64,000 nt of DNA from Cupriavidus basilensis (GTDB lineage Bacteria; Pseudomonadota; Gammaproteobacteria; Burkholderiales; Burkholderiaceae), in assembly GCF_000876015.1 (NCBI RefSeq), contig NZ_BBQM01000005.1, positions 62,001 to 126,000 of the forward strand. Direction: 5' to 3'. Under the pieces are notes generated by a model. That model was not told the DNA's origin and did no database searches. It saw nothing but the letters and a program-made list of their open reading frames with translations. Positions within the stretch are counted from its first letter, which is position 1. Each line of letters begins with the position of its first letter. A program made the position numbers and the translations under genes. Below, one piece after another: positions 18,088 to 27,855 of the stretch.

Positions 18088-19248
18088 ATGAACGAACCCC
18101 AGAATCCAGCACTTGCCGCCATGATGCAGCGCGCCGTGGCCGAGCGTGTCTATAATTTCTCGCCCGGTCCGGCGGCGCTGCCGACCGAGGTGCTGCTGCA
18201 GGCGGCCGAGGAGATGCTGTCGTGGCACGGCACGGGGGTGTCGGTCATGGAGATGAGCCACCGCAGCCGCGAGTTCGAGAGCATCCACGCCGAGGCGCTG
18301 GCCGGCCTGCGCGAGCTGCTGCGCGTGCCGAAGAACTTCCGCATCCTGTTCCTGCAGGGCGGCGCCATCGGCGAGAACGCGATCGTGCCGCTGAACCTGA
18401 TGCGCCGCGTGCATGCCGAGCGCCCCAAGGCCGATTTCGTCGTCACCGGCAGCTGGTCGGTGAAGTCCGAGCAGGAAGCGCGCCGCTATGGCGAGGTCAA
18501 CATCGCCGCCACCAGCGCCGCGCAGAAGTTCACGCGCATCCCCGACGTGTCCGAGTGGAAGCTGTCCGACGACGCGGCCTACGTGCACCTGTGCACCAAC
18601 GAGACCATCGGCGGCGTCGAGTTCCACACCGTGCCCGACGTCGGCCAGAGCCGCGACGGCGGCCCGGTGGTGGTGGCCGACGTCTCCAGCCACATCCTGT
18701 CGCGCGCGGTGGACTGGTCGCGCATCCAGGTGGCCTACGGCGGCGCGCAGAAGAACATCGGCCCGGCCGGCGTGACCATCGTGATCGTGCGCGAGGACCT
18801 GCTCGGCCACGCGCATCCGCTGTGCCCGTCCGCGTTCGACTGGCGCCTGGTGGCCGAGCACAATTCGATGTACAACACGCCGCCGACCTACGCCATCTAC
18901 ATCGCCGGCCTGGTCTTCAAGTGGCTCAAGGCCCAGGGCGGCGTGGACGCGATCGAGCAGCGCAACATCGCCAAGGCGGACGCGCTGTACCGCTTCCTCG
19001 ACCAGAGCGCGTTCTACCGCAACGAGATCGACCCGGCCTGCCGCTCGCGCATGAACGTGCCGTTCTTCCTCGCCGACGAGTCGCGCAACGACGCCTTCCT
19101 GGCGGGCGCGCGCGCCAACGGCCTGGTGCAGCTCAAGGGCCACAAGTCGGTCGGCGGCATGCGCGCCAGCCTCTACAACGCCATGCCGCTCGACGGCGTG
19201 CTGGCGCTGATCGAGTACATGCGCGAGTTCGAGCGCAGCGCGGCCTGA
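18088..19248 (+). CDS. serC: Phosphoserine aminotransferase
   Basis: This 386-residue class V aminotransferase opens with [11 protein letters not shown], an SerC hallmark, and has the PLP lysine in [12 protein letters not shown]. It converts 3-phosphohydroxypyruvate to phosphoserine and also serves pyridoxal phosphate synthesis. The first 18 residues are an N-terminal extension; the ATG at 18121 or 18124 is an alternative start. A GATAAT minus-10-like element lies at 18038-18043. It leads the amino-acid part of the cluster. Confidence 0.95.
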   Translation: MNEPQNPALAAMMQRAVAERVYNFSPGPAALPTEVLLQAAEEMLSWHGTGVSVMEMSHRSREFESIHAEALAGLRELLRVPKNFRILFLQGGAIGENAIVPLNLMRRVHAERPKADFVVTGSWSVKSEQEARRYGEVNIAATSAAQKFTRIPDVSEWKLSDDAAYVHLCTNETIGGVEFHTVPDVGQSRDGGPVVVADVSSHILSRAVDWSRIQVAYGGAQKNIGPAGVTIVIVREDLLGHAHPLCPSAFDWRLVAEHNSMYNTPPTYAIYIAGLVFKWLKAQGGVDAIEQRNIAKADALYRFLDQSAFYRNEIDPACRSRMNVPFFLADESRNDAFLAGARANGLVQLKGHKSVGGMRASLYNAMPLDGVLALIEYMREFERSAA

Positions 19249-19353
19249 ACGTTGTCCCCGGCCCGGCGCGGCGCAGCCCGCGCCTTGCCGCGCGTCCGCG
19301 CCCAGGCGTGAGCCGGGAGGGTGCCGAACGGGCGCAAACCGGTCTTTTTCAGA

Positions 19354-19374
19354 GCCGCCTTGCAAGGAGGCGGC
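19354..19374 (+). promoter_or_regulatory. Hairpin around a distant Shine-Dalgarno before pheA
   Basis: GCCGCCT (19354-19360) and AGGCGGC (19368-19374) can pair around a 7-base loop. The strong AAGGAGG at 19364-19370 is split between loop and stem. The pheA ATG is 20 bases beyond it, farther than usual. A role in translation control is speculative. Confidence 0.35.
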
Positions 19375-19390
19375 GCAGCGGATCCATACG

Positions 19391-20530
19391 ATGACAAACC
19401 AAGACAAGCACAGTGCGCGGGCGGCGGCGCCGCAGGACAACGCCGCGGCCGAGAAGGCGCTCGGCGTCGAGCTGACGCCGCTGCGCGAGCAGATCGACGC
19501 GCTCGACCGCGAACTGCTCTCGATGCTCAACCGCCGCGCGCAGCTCGCCCTCGACGTGGGCGAGGTCAAGAAGAAGTACGGCGCGCCGGTGTTCCGCCCG
19601 GAGCGCGAGCTGCAGGTGATCCGCAAGGTGCAGGGCGCCAATCCGGGCCCGCTGCTCGACGACAGCGTGGCCTCGATCTGGCGCGAGGTGATGTCGGCCT
19701 GCCGCGGGCTGGAGAAGCCGCTCGAAGTGGCCTTCCTGGGGCCGGCCGGCACCTTCTCCGAGCAGGCGCTGTATGCGCATTTCGGCCATGAGGTGAGCGG
19801 CGTGCCGTGCCCGAGCATCGACGAGGTGTTCCGCGCGGTGGAAGCCGGCACCGTCGAGTACGGCGTGGTGCCGGTAGAAAACTCCACCGAGGGCGCGGTG
19901 TCGCGCACGCTCGACCTGTTCCTGCAGACCTCGCTCAAGATCAGCGGCGAGATCGCGCTCAAGGTGCACCACAACCTGATGGCGTCGTCGCCCGACATGC
20001 AGGGCGTGACCGTGGTGCGCGCCCACGCGCAGGCGCTGGCGCAGTGCCAGCACTGGCTCACGGCCAACTATCCGCACCTCGAGCGCCAGGCGGTGTCGAG
20101 CAACGCGGAGGCCGCGCGCATGGCCAGCGAGGACCCGACCTCCGCGGCCATCGCCGGCGAGTCGGCGGCCAACCGCTATCACCTGCACATGGTGCGCACG
20201 CATATCCAGGACGACCCGCACAACCGCACCCGCTTCGCGGTGATCGGGCGCTACGAGACCGAGCCCTCGGGTTGCGACCAGACCTCGATGATCCTGTCGG
20301 TGCCGAACAAGGCCGGCGCGGTCTACCAGCTGCTCGCGCCGCTGGCCGACAACGGCGTGTCGATGTGCCGCTTCGAGTCGCGCCCGGCGCGCAGCGGCGC
20401 GTGGGAGTACTACTTCTACGTCGACGTGGAAGGCCACCAGAACGATGCCGCGGTGGCGCGCGCGCTGGAGGAACTGCGCCGCAACGCGGCCTATTTCAAG
20501 GTGCTGGGCTCGTACCCGTCCAGCAAGTAA
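19391..20530 (+). CDS. pheA: Bifunctional chorismate mutase / prephenate dehydratase (P-protein)
   Basis: This 379-residue P-protein has an AroQ chorismate mutase domain (about 25-105; LREQIDALDRELLSMLNRRA). A prephenate dehydratase domain starts at VAFLGPAGTFSEQAL. A C-terminal ACT domain has the phenylalanine-binding motif CRFESRPAR. It makes phenylpyruvate from chorismate and should be feedback-inhibited by phenylalanine. The first 25 residues are an Ala/Gln-rich extension. hisC follows after 75 bp. Confidence 0.96.
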   Translation: MTNQDKHSARAAAPQDNAAAEKALGVELTPLREQIDALDRELLSMLNRRAQLALDVGEVKKKYGAPVFRPERELQVIRKVQGANPGPLLDDSVASIWREVMSACRGLEKPLEVAFLGPAGTFSEQALYAHFGHEVSGVPCPSIDEVFRAVEAGTVEYGVVPVENSTEGAVSRTLDLFLQTSLKISGEIALKVHHNLMASSPDMQGVTVVRAHAQALAQCQHWLTANYPHLERQAVSSNAEAARMASEDPTSAAIAGESAANRYHLHMVRTHIQDDPHNRTRFAVIGRYETEPSGCDQTSMILSVPNKAGAVYQLLAPLADNGVSMCRFESRPARSGAWEYYFYVDVEGHQNDAAVARALEELRRNAAYFKVLGSYPSSK

Positions 20531-20605
20531 GGCCGGGACGGCAGGCAGACAGGCGGCAGGCAGATGGCAGCATAGCGGCCGGGCAGCGACCGGCAAGGAG
20601 TCGAC

Positions 20606-21721
20606 ATGGCAGAGCAGGGCAGGCAGTTCGGTCCCGAGTACGTGCGGGCGATTTCACCCTACGTGGCGGGCAAGCCGATTTCCGAGGTGGCGCGCGAGTT
20701 CGGCCTCGACGAAGCCGCCATCGTCAAGCTGGCCTCGAACGAGAACCCGCTCGGCATGCCCGAGTCCGCCCGCACCGCCATCGCCGCCGCGGTGGCCGAG
20801 CTGGGCCGCTACCCCGACGCCAACGGCTTCGGGCTGAAGGCCGCGCTGTCGGCCCGCTTCGGCGTGCCGGCCGACTGGCTCACGCTGGGCAACGGCAGCA
20901 ACGACATCCTCGAGATCGCGGCGCACGCGCTGGTCAGGCCGGGCGAGTCGATCGTCTATGCCGAGCACTCGTTCGCGGTGTACGCGCTCGCCACGCAGGA
21001 AGTCGGCGCGCGCGCGATCGAGGTCAAGGCGCGCGACTACGGCCACGACCTGGACGCGATGGCCGCCGCGATCGCGCCGGACACGCGCCTGGTCTTCATC
21101 GCCAATCCCAACAACCCGACCGGCACCTTCCTGCCGGCGGCCGCCATCGAGGCCTTCCTGGCCAGGGTGCCGGCCAATGTGGTGGTGGTGCTGGACGAGG
21201 CCTACAACGAATACCTCGACGACGCCCAGCAGTACGACTCGGTGGCGTGGGTGCGCCGATACCCGAACCTGCTGGTCTCGCGCACCTTCTCCAAGGCCTA
21301 CGGGCTGGCCGGGCTGCGCGTCGGCTACGCGGTGGCGCAGCCGGCGCTGACCGACCTGCTCAACCGCATCCGCCAGCCGTTCAACGTCAACAGCCTGGCC
21401 CAGGCGGCGGCCATCGCGGCGCTCGGCGACACCGCCTTCCTCAAGCGCAGCGCCGAGCTGAACCGCGCCGGCAAGGCGCAGCTGGTGGCCGCGTTCGACC
21501 GGCTCGGCCTGCAATACGTGCCGTCCTCGGGCAATTTCGTGCTGGTGCGCGTGGGCCGCGACGACGGCGCCGGCGCGCGCGTCAACCTGGCGCTGCTCCG
21601 GCAGGGCGTGATCGTGCGGCCGGTCGGCAACTACAACCTGCCGCAATGGCTGCGCGTGACCATCGGCCTGCCGGAAGAGAACGCGGCCTTCATCGCGGCG
21701 CTCGAGAAAGCGCTCGGATAG
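20606..21721 (+). CDS. hisC: Histidinol-phosphate / aromatic aminotransferase
   Basis: This 371-residue class I/II aminotransferase belongs to the HisC family. It has NPNNPTGTF, the PLP lysine in SRTFSKAYGLAGLRVGYA, and a C-terminal Arg in QWLRVTIG. AAGGAG lies close before the ATG. Its place between pheA and tyrA suggests that it transaminates phenylpyruvate and hydroxyphenylpyruvate. Betaproteobacteria usually keep another hisC in the histidine operon. The substrate preference is inferred from position. Confidence 0.92.
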   Translation: MAEQGRQFGPEYVRAISPYVAGKPISEVAREFGLDEAAIVKLASNENPLGMPESARTAIAAAVAELGRYPDANGFGLKAALSARFGVPADWLTLGNGSNDILEIAAHALVRPGESIVYAEHSFAVYALATQEVGARAIEVKARDYGHDLDAMAAAIAPDTRLVFIANPNNPTGTFLPAAAIEAFLARVPANVVVVLDEAYNEYLDDAQQYDSVAWVRRYPNLLVSRTFSKAYGLAGLRVGYAVAQPALTDLLNRIRQPFNVNSLAQAAAIAALGDTAFLKRSAELNRAGKAQLVAAFDRLGLQYVPSSGNFVLVRVGRDDGAGARVNLALLRQGVIVRPVGNYNLPQWLRVTIGLPEENAAFIAALEKALG

Positions 21722-21843
21722 CCGGTCCCGCCCTCGTTTTTCTCCGCTTCGCGGCCGGTGCCCGCCCGATCGGCGCCGCCGCGGCCGGGCGGAGCGGATA
21801 CAATGCCGGATTCCCGAACTTTCGTGCCTGGCAGCGTATTCCC

Positions 21844-22752
21844 GTGACCGATCCTGCGTCCGCTCCCTATTTTTCCCGTGTCGTCATCGTCGGCGTCGGC
21901 CTGATCGGCGGCTCGCTGGCGCTGGCGCTCAAGCGTGCCGGCGTGGTCGGCACCGTGGTCGGCGTGGGCCGCTCGCAGGCTTCGCTCGAGCGCGCGCTCA
22001 AGCTCGGCGTGATCGACGAGGCCGCCACGCTGGAAGAGGCCGCCAGGGGCGCCAGCGTGATCGTGCTGTGCGCGCCGGTGGCGCAGACCTTTGCGTTGCT
22101 CCATGCACTCGAGCCGCATCTCGAGCCCGCCACCATCGTCACCGACGCGGGCAGCACCAAGTCCGACGTGATCGTGGCCGCCAAGACGGCGCTGGGCGAC
22201 AAGGCCGCGCAGTTCGTGCCGGCGCATCCCATCGCGGGACGCGAGCTGAACGGCGTCGAGGCCGCGCTGGCCGATCTCTACGACGGCAAGCGCGCCGTGC
22301 TGTGCCCGCTGCAGGAAAACAGCCGCCTCGACGTGGCCGCCGTGCGCGCCATGTGGGAAACCGCGGGCGCGCACTGCGACGTGATGTCGGCCGTGCAGCA
22401 CGATGCCGTGTTCGCCGCGGTCAGCCACCTGCCGCACCTGCTGTCCTACGCGCTGGTGGCGCAGGTGGCCAATGCCGAGGATGCCGCGCTCAAGCTCGAT
22501 TTCGCCGGCGGCGGCTTCCGCGATTTCACGCGCATCGCCGCGTCCTCGCCCGAAATGTGGCGCGACATCTGCATCGGCAACCGCGAGGCCATGCTGAGCG
22601 AGCTGTCGACCTACCAGGCCATGCTCGCCCACCTGAAGACCCTGATCGAGAAAAGCGACGGCGCGGGCCTGGAGCGCATCTTCCAGCGCGCCAGCCGGGC
22701 GCGCCTGCAATGGGGCGCGCAGCGCGCGCCCGCCGTCAACGCCGAACCCTGA
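21844..22752 (+). CDS. tyrA: Prephenate dehydrogenase
   Basis: This 302-residue protein has an NAD(P) fingerprint at the very N-terminus ([16 protein letters not shown]). It also has TDAGSTKSD and the substrate-binding regions PAHPIAGRE and [12 protein letters not shown]. No ACT domain or fused chorismate mutase is present. It makes 4-hydroxyphenylpyruvate for tyrosine. The GTG at 21844 is the only plausible in-frame start near the Rossmann fold. A TACAAT minus-10-like hexamer lies at 21799-21804, so a secondary promoter may exist here. Confidence 0.94.
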   Translation: MTDPASAPYFSRVVIVGVGLIGGSLALALKRAGVVGTVVGVGRSQASLERALKLGVIDEAATLEEAARGASVIVLCAPVAQTFALLHALEPHLEPATIVTDAGSTKSDVIVAAKTALGDKAAQFVPAHPIAGRELNGVEAALADLYDGKRAVLCPLQENSRLDVAAVRAMWETAGAHCDVMSAVQHDAVFAAVSHLPHLLSYALVAQVANAEDAALKLDFAGGGFRDFTRIAASSPEMWRDICIGNREAMLSELSTYQAMLAHLKTLIEKSDGAGLERIFQRASRARLQWGAQRAPAVNAEP

Positions 22753-22813
22753 CCGCCACCCACACCGCGGCGGCCCGCCACCGGCGGGGCGCCGCACAAC
22801 CCGCTCGCAGATC

Positions 22814-24118
22814 ATGGAACACCTCACGCTCGGTCCCCTCACCCGCGCCTCCGGCACGGTCCGCCTGCCCGGCTCCAAGAGCATCTCCAACCGCGTGCTG
22901 CTGCTGGCGGCGCTCGCCGAAGGCGAAACGCGCGTACGCGACCTGCTCGATTCCGACGACACCCGGGTGATGCTGCAGGCGCTGCGCACGCTCGGCGTGG
23001 AGTGGCGGCAGGAAGACGGCGCGTGCGTGGTGCGCGGCGCCGGCGGCAACTTCCCCAACAAGTCGGCCGACCTGTTCATGGGCAACGCCGGCACCGCGAT
23101 CCGCCCGCTCACCGCGGCGCTGGCGCTGCAGGGCGGCAGCTACAAGCTGTCCGGCGTGCCGCGCATGCACGAGCGGCCGATCGGCGACCTCGTCGACGGC
23201 CTGCGCCAGATCGGCGCGAAGATCGACTACCTCGGCACCGAGGGCTATCCGCCGCTGCAGATCTCGCCGGCGCCGATCCGCATCGACGCGCCGATCCGCG
23301 TGCGCGGCGACGTCTCCAGCCAGTTCCTGACGGCGCTGCTGATGACGCTGCCGCTGGCCGACGCCGCCGCCGGCACCATCGAGATCGAGGTGATCGGCGA
23401 GCTGATTTCCAAGCCCTACATCGAGATCACGCTCAACCTGCTGGCGCGCTTCGGCATCGAGGTCCGGCGCGAAGGCTGGTCGCGCTTCATCGTGCCGGCG
23501 CGCGCGGCCTACCGCTCGCCCGGCGAGATCTTCGTCGAGGGCGATGCCTCGTCGGCCTCGTATTTCCTGGCGGCCGGCGCCATCGGCGGCGGCCCGCTGC
23601 GCGTGGAAGGCGTGGGCATGTCGAGCATCCAGGGCGACGTGAAGTTCGCCGAGGCGCTCAACCGCATGGGCGTCAACGTCATGGCCGGCGCCAACTGGAT
23701 CGAGGTGCGCGGCACCGAGCGCGACGACGGCCGCCTGCGCGGCATCGAGCTCGACTGCAACCACATCCCGGACGCCGCCATGACGCTGGCGGTGGCGGCG
23801 CTGTTCGCCGACGGCCCGACCACGCTGACCAACATCGCGAGCTGGCGGGTCAAGGAAACCGACCGCATCGCCGCGATGGCCACCGAGCTGCGCAAGCTCG
23901 GCGTGGAAGTGGAGGAGGGCGCGGACTACCTGAAGGTGACGCCACCGTCGCAATGGCAGACGCCGGCCGCCGGCATCGACACCTACGACGACCACCGCAT
24001 GGCGATGTGCTTCTCGCTGGCCGCGTTCGGCCCGCTGCCGGTGCGCATCAACGAGCCGGGTTGCGTGGCCAAGACCTTCCCAGATTATTTCGAGGTATTC
24101 GCCTCTGTGACGCGCTGA
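22814..24118 (+). CDS. aroA: 3-phosphoshikimate 1-carboxyvinyltransferase (EPSP synthase)
   Basis: This 434-residue enzyme has the EPSP synthase signatures [17 protein letters not shown] near residue 18 and [14 protein letters not shown] near 95, plus [10 protein letters not shown] and DDHRMAMCF in the C-terminal half. GNAGTAIRP with Gly/Ala/Pro at the usual positions is the glyphosate-sensitive class I pattern. It catalyses step six of the shikimate pathway and so feeds chorismate to PheA and TyrA, encoded just upstream. Confidence 0.97.
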   Translation: MEHLTLGPLTRASGTVRLPGSKSISNRVLLLAALAEGETRVRDLLDSDDTRVMLQALRTLGVEWRQEDGACVVRGAGGNFPNKSADLFMGNAGTAIRPLTAALALQGGSYKLSGVPRMHERPIGDLVDGLRQIGAKIDYLGTEGYPPLQISPAPIRIDAPIRVRGDVSSQFLTALLMTLPLADAAAGTIEIEVIGELISKPYIEITLNLLARFGIEVRREGWSRFIVPARAAYRSPGEIFVEGDASSASYFLAAGAIGGGPLRVEGVGMSSIQGDVKFAEALNRMGVNVMAGANWIEVRGTERDDGRLRGIELDCNHIPDAAMTLAVAALFADGPTTLTNIASWRVKETDRIAAMATELRKLGVEVEEGADYLKVTPPSQWQTPAAGIDTYDDHRMAMCFSLAAFGPLPVRINEPGCVAKTFPDYFEVFASVTR

Positions 24119-24261
24119 TCACCGCGCGCGCCCGTGCGCGCCTGCCCCAGTAGCGGCCGGCGGCGTAATGCGCCACAGTAAGAGGATGCGCCGCGCGGCG
24201 CCGGCCGGCACTCTTGGCACTCTTGTTAGGAAGATTGATTTTTGTCCTGTTTCAATAAGCA

Positions 24262-24924
24262 ATGACTATCGTCGACGTCATCACAATCGACGGGCCCACC
24301 GCCTCCGGCAAGGGCACCGTAGCGCACAAGGTGGCCGATGCGCTCAGCTTCCACTTGCTGGACAGCGGGGCCCTGTACCGCCTGGTGGCGCTCGCCAGCG
24401 AGCGGGCGGGCATCGACGCGCAGGATGTCGAGGGGCTTGCAAAACTGGCCACCCGCCTCGATGTCAAGTTCGGCCCGGACCGGGTCTGGCTCGGCGGCGA
24501 GGAGGTCAGCCTGGCCATCCGCGCCGAGGCCACCGGCAACCGCGCCTCCGCCATCGCCGTGCACCAGCCGGTGCGCGACGCGCTGACGGCGCTGCAGCGC
24601 GGTTTCCGCAAGCTGCCCGGGCTGGTTGCCGACGGGCGCGACATGGGCACCGTGATTTTCCCGGGCGCCCGCCTGAAGGTGTTCCTGACCGCAAGTGTCG
24701 AGGCGCGCGCTCGCAGGCGCTATAAACAATTGATTGATAAGGGAATTTCTGCTAATATCGAAGACCTTTTGCGTGACCTCGAGTCGCGCGACCTGCGGGA
24801 TCGCACCCGCACGGCCGCGCCGCTGCGTCCCGCAACGGATGCGCGGCTGCTCGACACCTCCGAGATGACGGTGGATCAGGCAGTGGCGCAGGTGCTGGAG
24901 TGGTACGCCGCGCAGGGTTGCTGA
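24262..24924 (+). CDS. cmk: Cytidylate kinase
   Basis: This 220-residue P-loop kinase has [11 protein letters not shown] at residues 8-18, LDSGALYR and [10 protein letters not shown], all typical of CMP kinases. It phosphorylates CMP and dCMP. The aroA-cmk-rpsA-ihfB order is widely conserved in proteobacteria. It lies 143 bp after aroA. Confidence 0.96.
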   Translation: MTIVDVITIDGPTASGKGTVAHKVADALSFHLLDSGALYRLVALASERAGIDAQDVEGLAKLATRLDVKFGPDRVWLGGEEVSLAIRAEATGNRASAIAVHQPVRDALTALQRGFRKLPGLVADGRDMGTVIFPGARLKVFLTASVEARARRRYKQLIDKGISANIEDLLRDLESRDLRDRTRTAAPLRPATDARLLDTSEMTVDQAVAQVLEWYAAQGC

Positions 24925-25070
24925 CCCGCGCCCGGACCGCTGCGCGCCGAAGTGCCGGTGGCGCCCGCATGCGCGGAACCGCCGGTGTTGTTCAACCTGA
25001 CCCCGCTGCCCAGGCAGACTGAGCGCGATCCTCGCGCCGGCCCGAGTACTGCGGATTGCTAAACAAGTTT

Positions 25071-26765
25071 ATGTCCGACCTGCAAACTAACGAATCCTTT
25101 GCCGCACTGTTCGAGGAATCGATCGCCCGCTCCAATATGAAGGCTGGCGAAGTGATTTCCGCTGAAGTCGTGCGCATCGACCACAACTTCGTGGTCGTCA
25201 ACGCCGGCCTCAAGTCCGAAGCCTTTGTGCCGGTGGAGGAGTTCCTGAACGACCAGGGCGAACTCGAAGTGCAGGCCGGCGACTACGTCTCCGTGGCCAT
25301 CGACGCGCTCGAGAACGGCTATGGCGACACCATCCTGTCCCGCGACAAGGCCAAGCGCCTGGCATCGTGGCTGAACCTCGAGAAGGCGCTGGAAGACGGC
25401 GAGATCATCTCGGGCACGGTCACGGGCAAGGTCAAGGGCGGCCTGACCGTCATGGTCAACGGCATCCGCGCGTTCCTGCCGGGCTCGCTGGTCGACGTGC
25501 GTCCGATCAAGGACACCACGCCGTACGAAGGCAAGACCCTGGAATTCAAGGTCATCAAGCTGGATCGCAAGCGCAACAACGTGGTGCTGTCGCGCCGCGC
25601 CGTGGTCGAAGCGACCCTGGGCGAAGAGCGCCAGAAGCTGATGGAAACCCTGAAGGAAGGCGCCATCGTCAACGGTATCGTCAAGAACATCACCGACTAC
25701 GGCGCGTTCGTGGACCTCGGCGGCATCGACGGCCTGCTGCACATCACCGATCTGGCATGGCGCCGTGTCCGCCACCCCAGCGAAGTGCTGTCGGTCGGCC
25801 AGGAAATCACCGCCAAGATCCTCAAGTTCGACCAGGAAAAGAATCGCGTCTCGCTGGGCGTGAAGCAGCTGGGCGAAGATCCGTGGGTCGGCATCTCGCG
25901 CCGCTACCCGCAAAGCACCCGCCTGTTCGGCAAGGTGACCAACCTGACCGACTACGGCGCGTTCGTCGAGATCGAAGCCGGCATCGAAGGCCTGGTGCAC
26001 GTGTCGGAAATGGACTGGACCAACAAGAACGTGGCCCCGTCCAAGGTTGTCCAGCTCGGCGACGAAGTCGAAGTCATGGTGCTCGACATCGACGAAGACA
26101 AGCGTCGTATCAGCCTGGGCATGAAGCAGTGCAAGGCCAATCCGTGGGACGACTTCAGCCGCAACCACAAGAAGGGCGACAAGCTGGCCGGCCAGATCAA
26201 GTCGATCACCGACTTCGGCGTGTTCATCGGCCTGCCCGGCGGCATCGACGGCCTGGTGCACCTGTCGGACCTGTCCTGGCAGGAAACCGGCGAAGAAGCC
26301 GTGCGCAAGTACAAGAAGGGCGACGACGTGGAAGCCGTGGTCCTGGGCATCGACGTCGACAAGGAACGCATCTCGCTGGGCATCAAGCAGCTGTCGGGCG
26401 ATCCGTTCAACAACTTCATCTCGGCCAACGACAAGGGTTCCCTGGTCAACGGCACCATCAAGACGGTGGATGCCAAGGGCGCCGTGGTGCAGCTGGCTGA
26501 CGACGTGGAAGGCTACCTGCGCGCGTCCGAAATCTCGGCCGACCGCGTGGAAGATGCCCGCAACGTGCTGAAGGAAGGCGAGCAGATCACCGCCCTGGTG
26601 GTGAACGTCGACCGCAAGTCGCGCAACATCAACCTGTCGATCAAGGCCAAGGACAGCGCAGAGCAGCAGGAAGCGATGCAGAAGTTCCAGGCCGATACCG
26701 GCACCGCCGGCACGACCAACCTGGGCGCGCTGCTGAAGGCCAAGCTCGGCCAGGACAACCAGTAA
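25071..26765 (+). CDS. rpsA: 30S ribosomal protein S1
   Basis: This 564-residue protein contains six S1 RNA-binding repeats. Typical repeat cores are [38 protein letters not shown] and [17 protein letters not shown]. The ATG of [10 protein letters not shown] is chosen; a TTG 15 bases upstream is less likely. There is no clear Shine-Dalgarno and the start is in an A/T-rich stretch. That fits the S1-dependent, self-regulated initiation known for rpsA. Codon use is strongly biased, as expected for a highly expressed gene. Confidence 0.97.
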   Translation: MSDLQTNESFAALFEESIARSNMKAGEVISAEVVRIDHNFVVVNAGLKSEAFVPVEEFLNDQGELEVQAGDYVSVAIDALENGYGDTILSRDKAKRLASWLNLEKALEDGEIISGTVTGKVKGGLTVMVNGIRAFLPGSLVDVRPIKDTTPYEGKTLEFKVIKLDRKRNNVVLSRRAVVEATLGEERQKLMETLKEGAIVNGIVKNITDYGAFVDLGGIDGLLHITDLAWRRVRHPSEVLSVGQEITAKILKFDQEKNRVSLGVKQLGEDPWVGISRRYPQSTRLFGKVTNLTDYGAFVEIEAGIEGLVHVSEMDWTNKNVAPSKVVQLGDEVEVMVLDIDEDKRRISLGMKQCKANPWDDFSRNHKKGDKLAGQIKSITDFGVFIGLPGGIDGLVHLSDLSWQETGEEAVRKYKKGDDVEAVVLGIDVDKERISLGIKQLSGDPFNNFISANDKGSLVNGTIKTVDAKGAVVQLADDVEGYLRASEISADRVEDARNVLKEGEQITALVVNVDRKSRNINLSIKAKDSAEQQEAMQKFQADTGTAGTTNLGALLKAKLGQDNQ

Positions 26766-26795
26766 GCATCGGTTCACTCCTGCCAGCGGATGCCC

Positions 26796-27284
26796 ATGAC
26801 CAAGTCCGAGCTTGTCGAAAAACTGGCTGCCCGGTTCCCGCAGTTGTTGCTGCGGGATGCGGACATCTCGGTCAAGACGATCCTCGATGCCATGTCCGAA
26901 GCATTGGCCGATGGCCACCGCATCGAGATTCGCGGATTCGGCAGTTTTGGTCTGAACCGGCGTCCGCCGCGCGTGGGGCGCAACCCCAAGTCCGGCGAGA
27001 GGGTGCTGGTGCCCGAGAAACGGGTGCCGCACTTCAAGGCGGGCAAGGAGTTGCGCGAGCGGGTCGACCGCAGCCTGGTGACACAGGCCGCCGGTAACGG
27101 CGGCGGTGGCGCTGGTGCCATCGCCGGCGGCAACCACGTTGGCAATGGCAATGGCAGCAATGCCAGTGCCAATGGCAACGGCCACGGCGCGGTCCATGCG
27201 GCAACGGCGCACGGACAGCCCAAGCCGGCAGTCGCCGGCGGCGTGCTGCACGACGATGCCGGGCTGAAGCTGGCCCGTTCCTGA
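26796..27284 (+). CDS. ihfB: Integration host factor subunit beta, with long C-terminal tail
   Basis: The first 95 or so residues are a complete IHF-beta: [18 protein letters not shown], the beta-arm [11 protein letters not shown] and [15 protein letters not shown]. The partner would be IhfA, encoded elsewhere. The usual protein is about 95-105 residues. This one is 162 (164 if the ATG at 26790 is used). The extra tail is rich in Gly, Asn, Ala and His (for example [16 protein letters not shown]) and is probably disordered. It is encoded by repetitive GGCAATGGC-like DNA. Confidence 0.93.
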   Translation: MTKSELVEKLAARFPQLLLRDADISVKTILDAMSEALADGHRIEIRGFGSFGLNRRPPRVGRNPKSGERVLVPEKRVPHFKAGKELRERVDRSLVTQAAGNGGGGAGAIAGGNHVGNGNGSNASANGNGHGAVHAATAHGQPKPAVAGGVLHDDAGLKLARS

Positions 27285-27320
27285 GTTGCTGCGATTCGCT
27301 CGCAATATGCCTGGATAGTC

Positions 27321-27351
27321 GAAAAAGCGCCCCGCATCGGGGCGCTTTTTC
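27321..27351 (+). terminator. Rho-independent terminator after ihfB
   Basis: The 14-base arms GAAAAAGCGCCCCG and CGGGGCGCTTTTTC are exact complements around a CAT loop. A T run is built into the right arm (27346-27350). It closes the rpsA-ihfB transcript and separates it from lapA. Confidence 0.92.
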
Positions 27352-27398
27352 ATTATGCGGACGTACAAGAGGTTACCGTTGGCGCGAGACGATTCCGC

Positions 27399-27404
27399 TA
27401 CAAT
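27399..27404 (+). promoter_or_regulatory. Candidate minus-10 box for lapA-lapB
   Basis: TACAAT, followed by GCCGG, lies just after the ihfB terminator and 122 bases before lapA. No good minus-35 hexamer is seen at the usual distance. A promoter is needed here because of the upstream terminator. Confidence 0.4.
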
Positions 27405-27525
27405 GCCGGAAATCCACAGAGGGGCGTCGCCGCCCGCTGGCCCGATGTCCGCATCGGCCTGCATTGCCGGAGCCCGATGCCTTACCTGCCGCCTGAAGTC
27501 CGCATGAAATCCTCCTGACGTCCGC

Positions 27526-27852
27526 ATGAAACTTGTCGCCTGGATCATCCGCATTGTCCTGTTCGCGCTGCTGTTCGTGCTGGCGTTGCGCAATACCGCC
27601 GACGCCTCGCTGCGGCTGTTCTTCGACGCCGTCTGGCGCGCGCCGCTGATCCTGATCCTGCTGGCCGCCTTCGGGCTCGGCATCGTCGCCGCGCTGGCCG
27701 CGGTGGCGCCGGCGCTGATGCGCCAGCGCATCGAGATGGGCCGGCTGCGGCGCGCGCTCGGCGAGGCGCGCAGCCAGCCGCCGGAAGCCCCGCGCGATCC
27801 GCAGGCCGCCGCGTCCGGCGTTCCCTACAACGTAGTCGGCCCGAAAGTCTGA
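27526..27852 (+). CDS. lapA: Lipopolysaccharide assembly protein A (DUF1049)
   Basis: This 108-residue inner-membrane protein has two transmembrane helices: about residues 4-24 (VAWIIRIVLFALLFVLALRN) and 40-65 (LILILLAAFGLGIVAALAAV). A cytoplasmic, basic, helical tail follows. This is the LapA/YciS pattern. LapB is encoded 3 bp downstream. In E. coli the pair controls LPS assembly and LpxC turnover with FtsH. Confidence 0.9.
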   Translation: MKLVAWIIRIVLFALLFVLALRNTADASLRLFFDAVWRAPLILILLAAFGLGIVAALAAVAPALMRQRIEMGRLRRALGEARSQPPEAPRDPQAAASGVPYNVVGPKV

Positions 27853-27855
27853 GCC

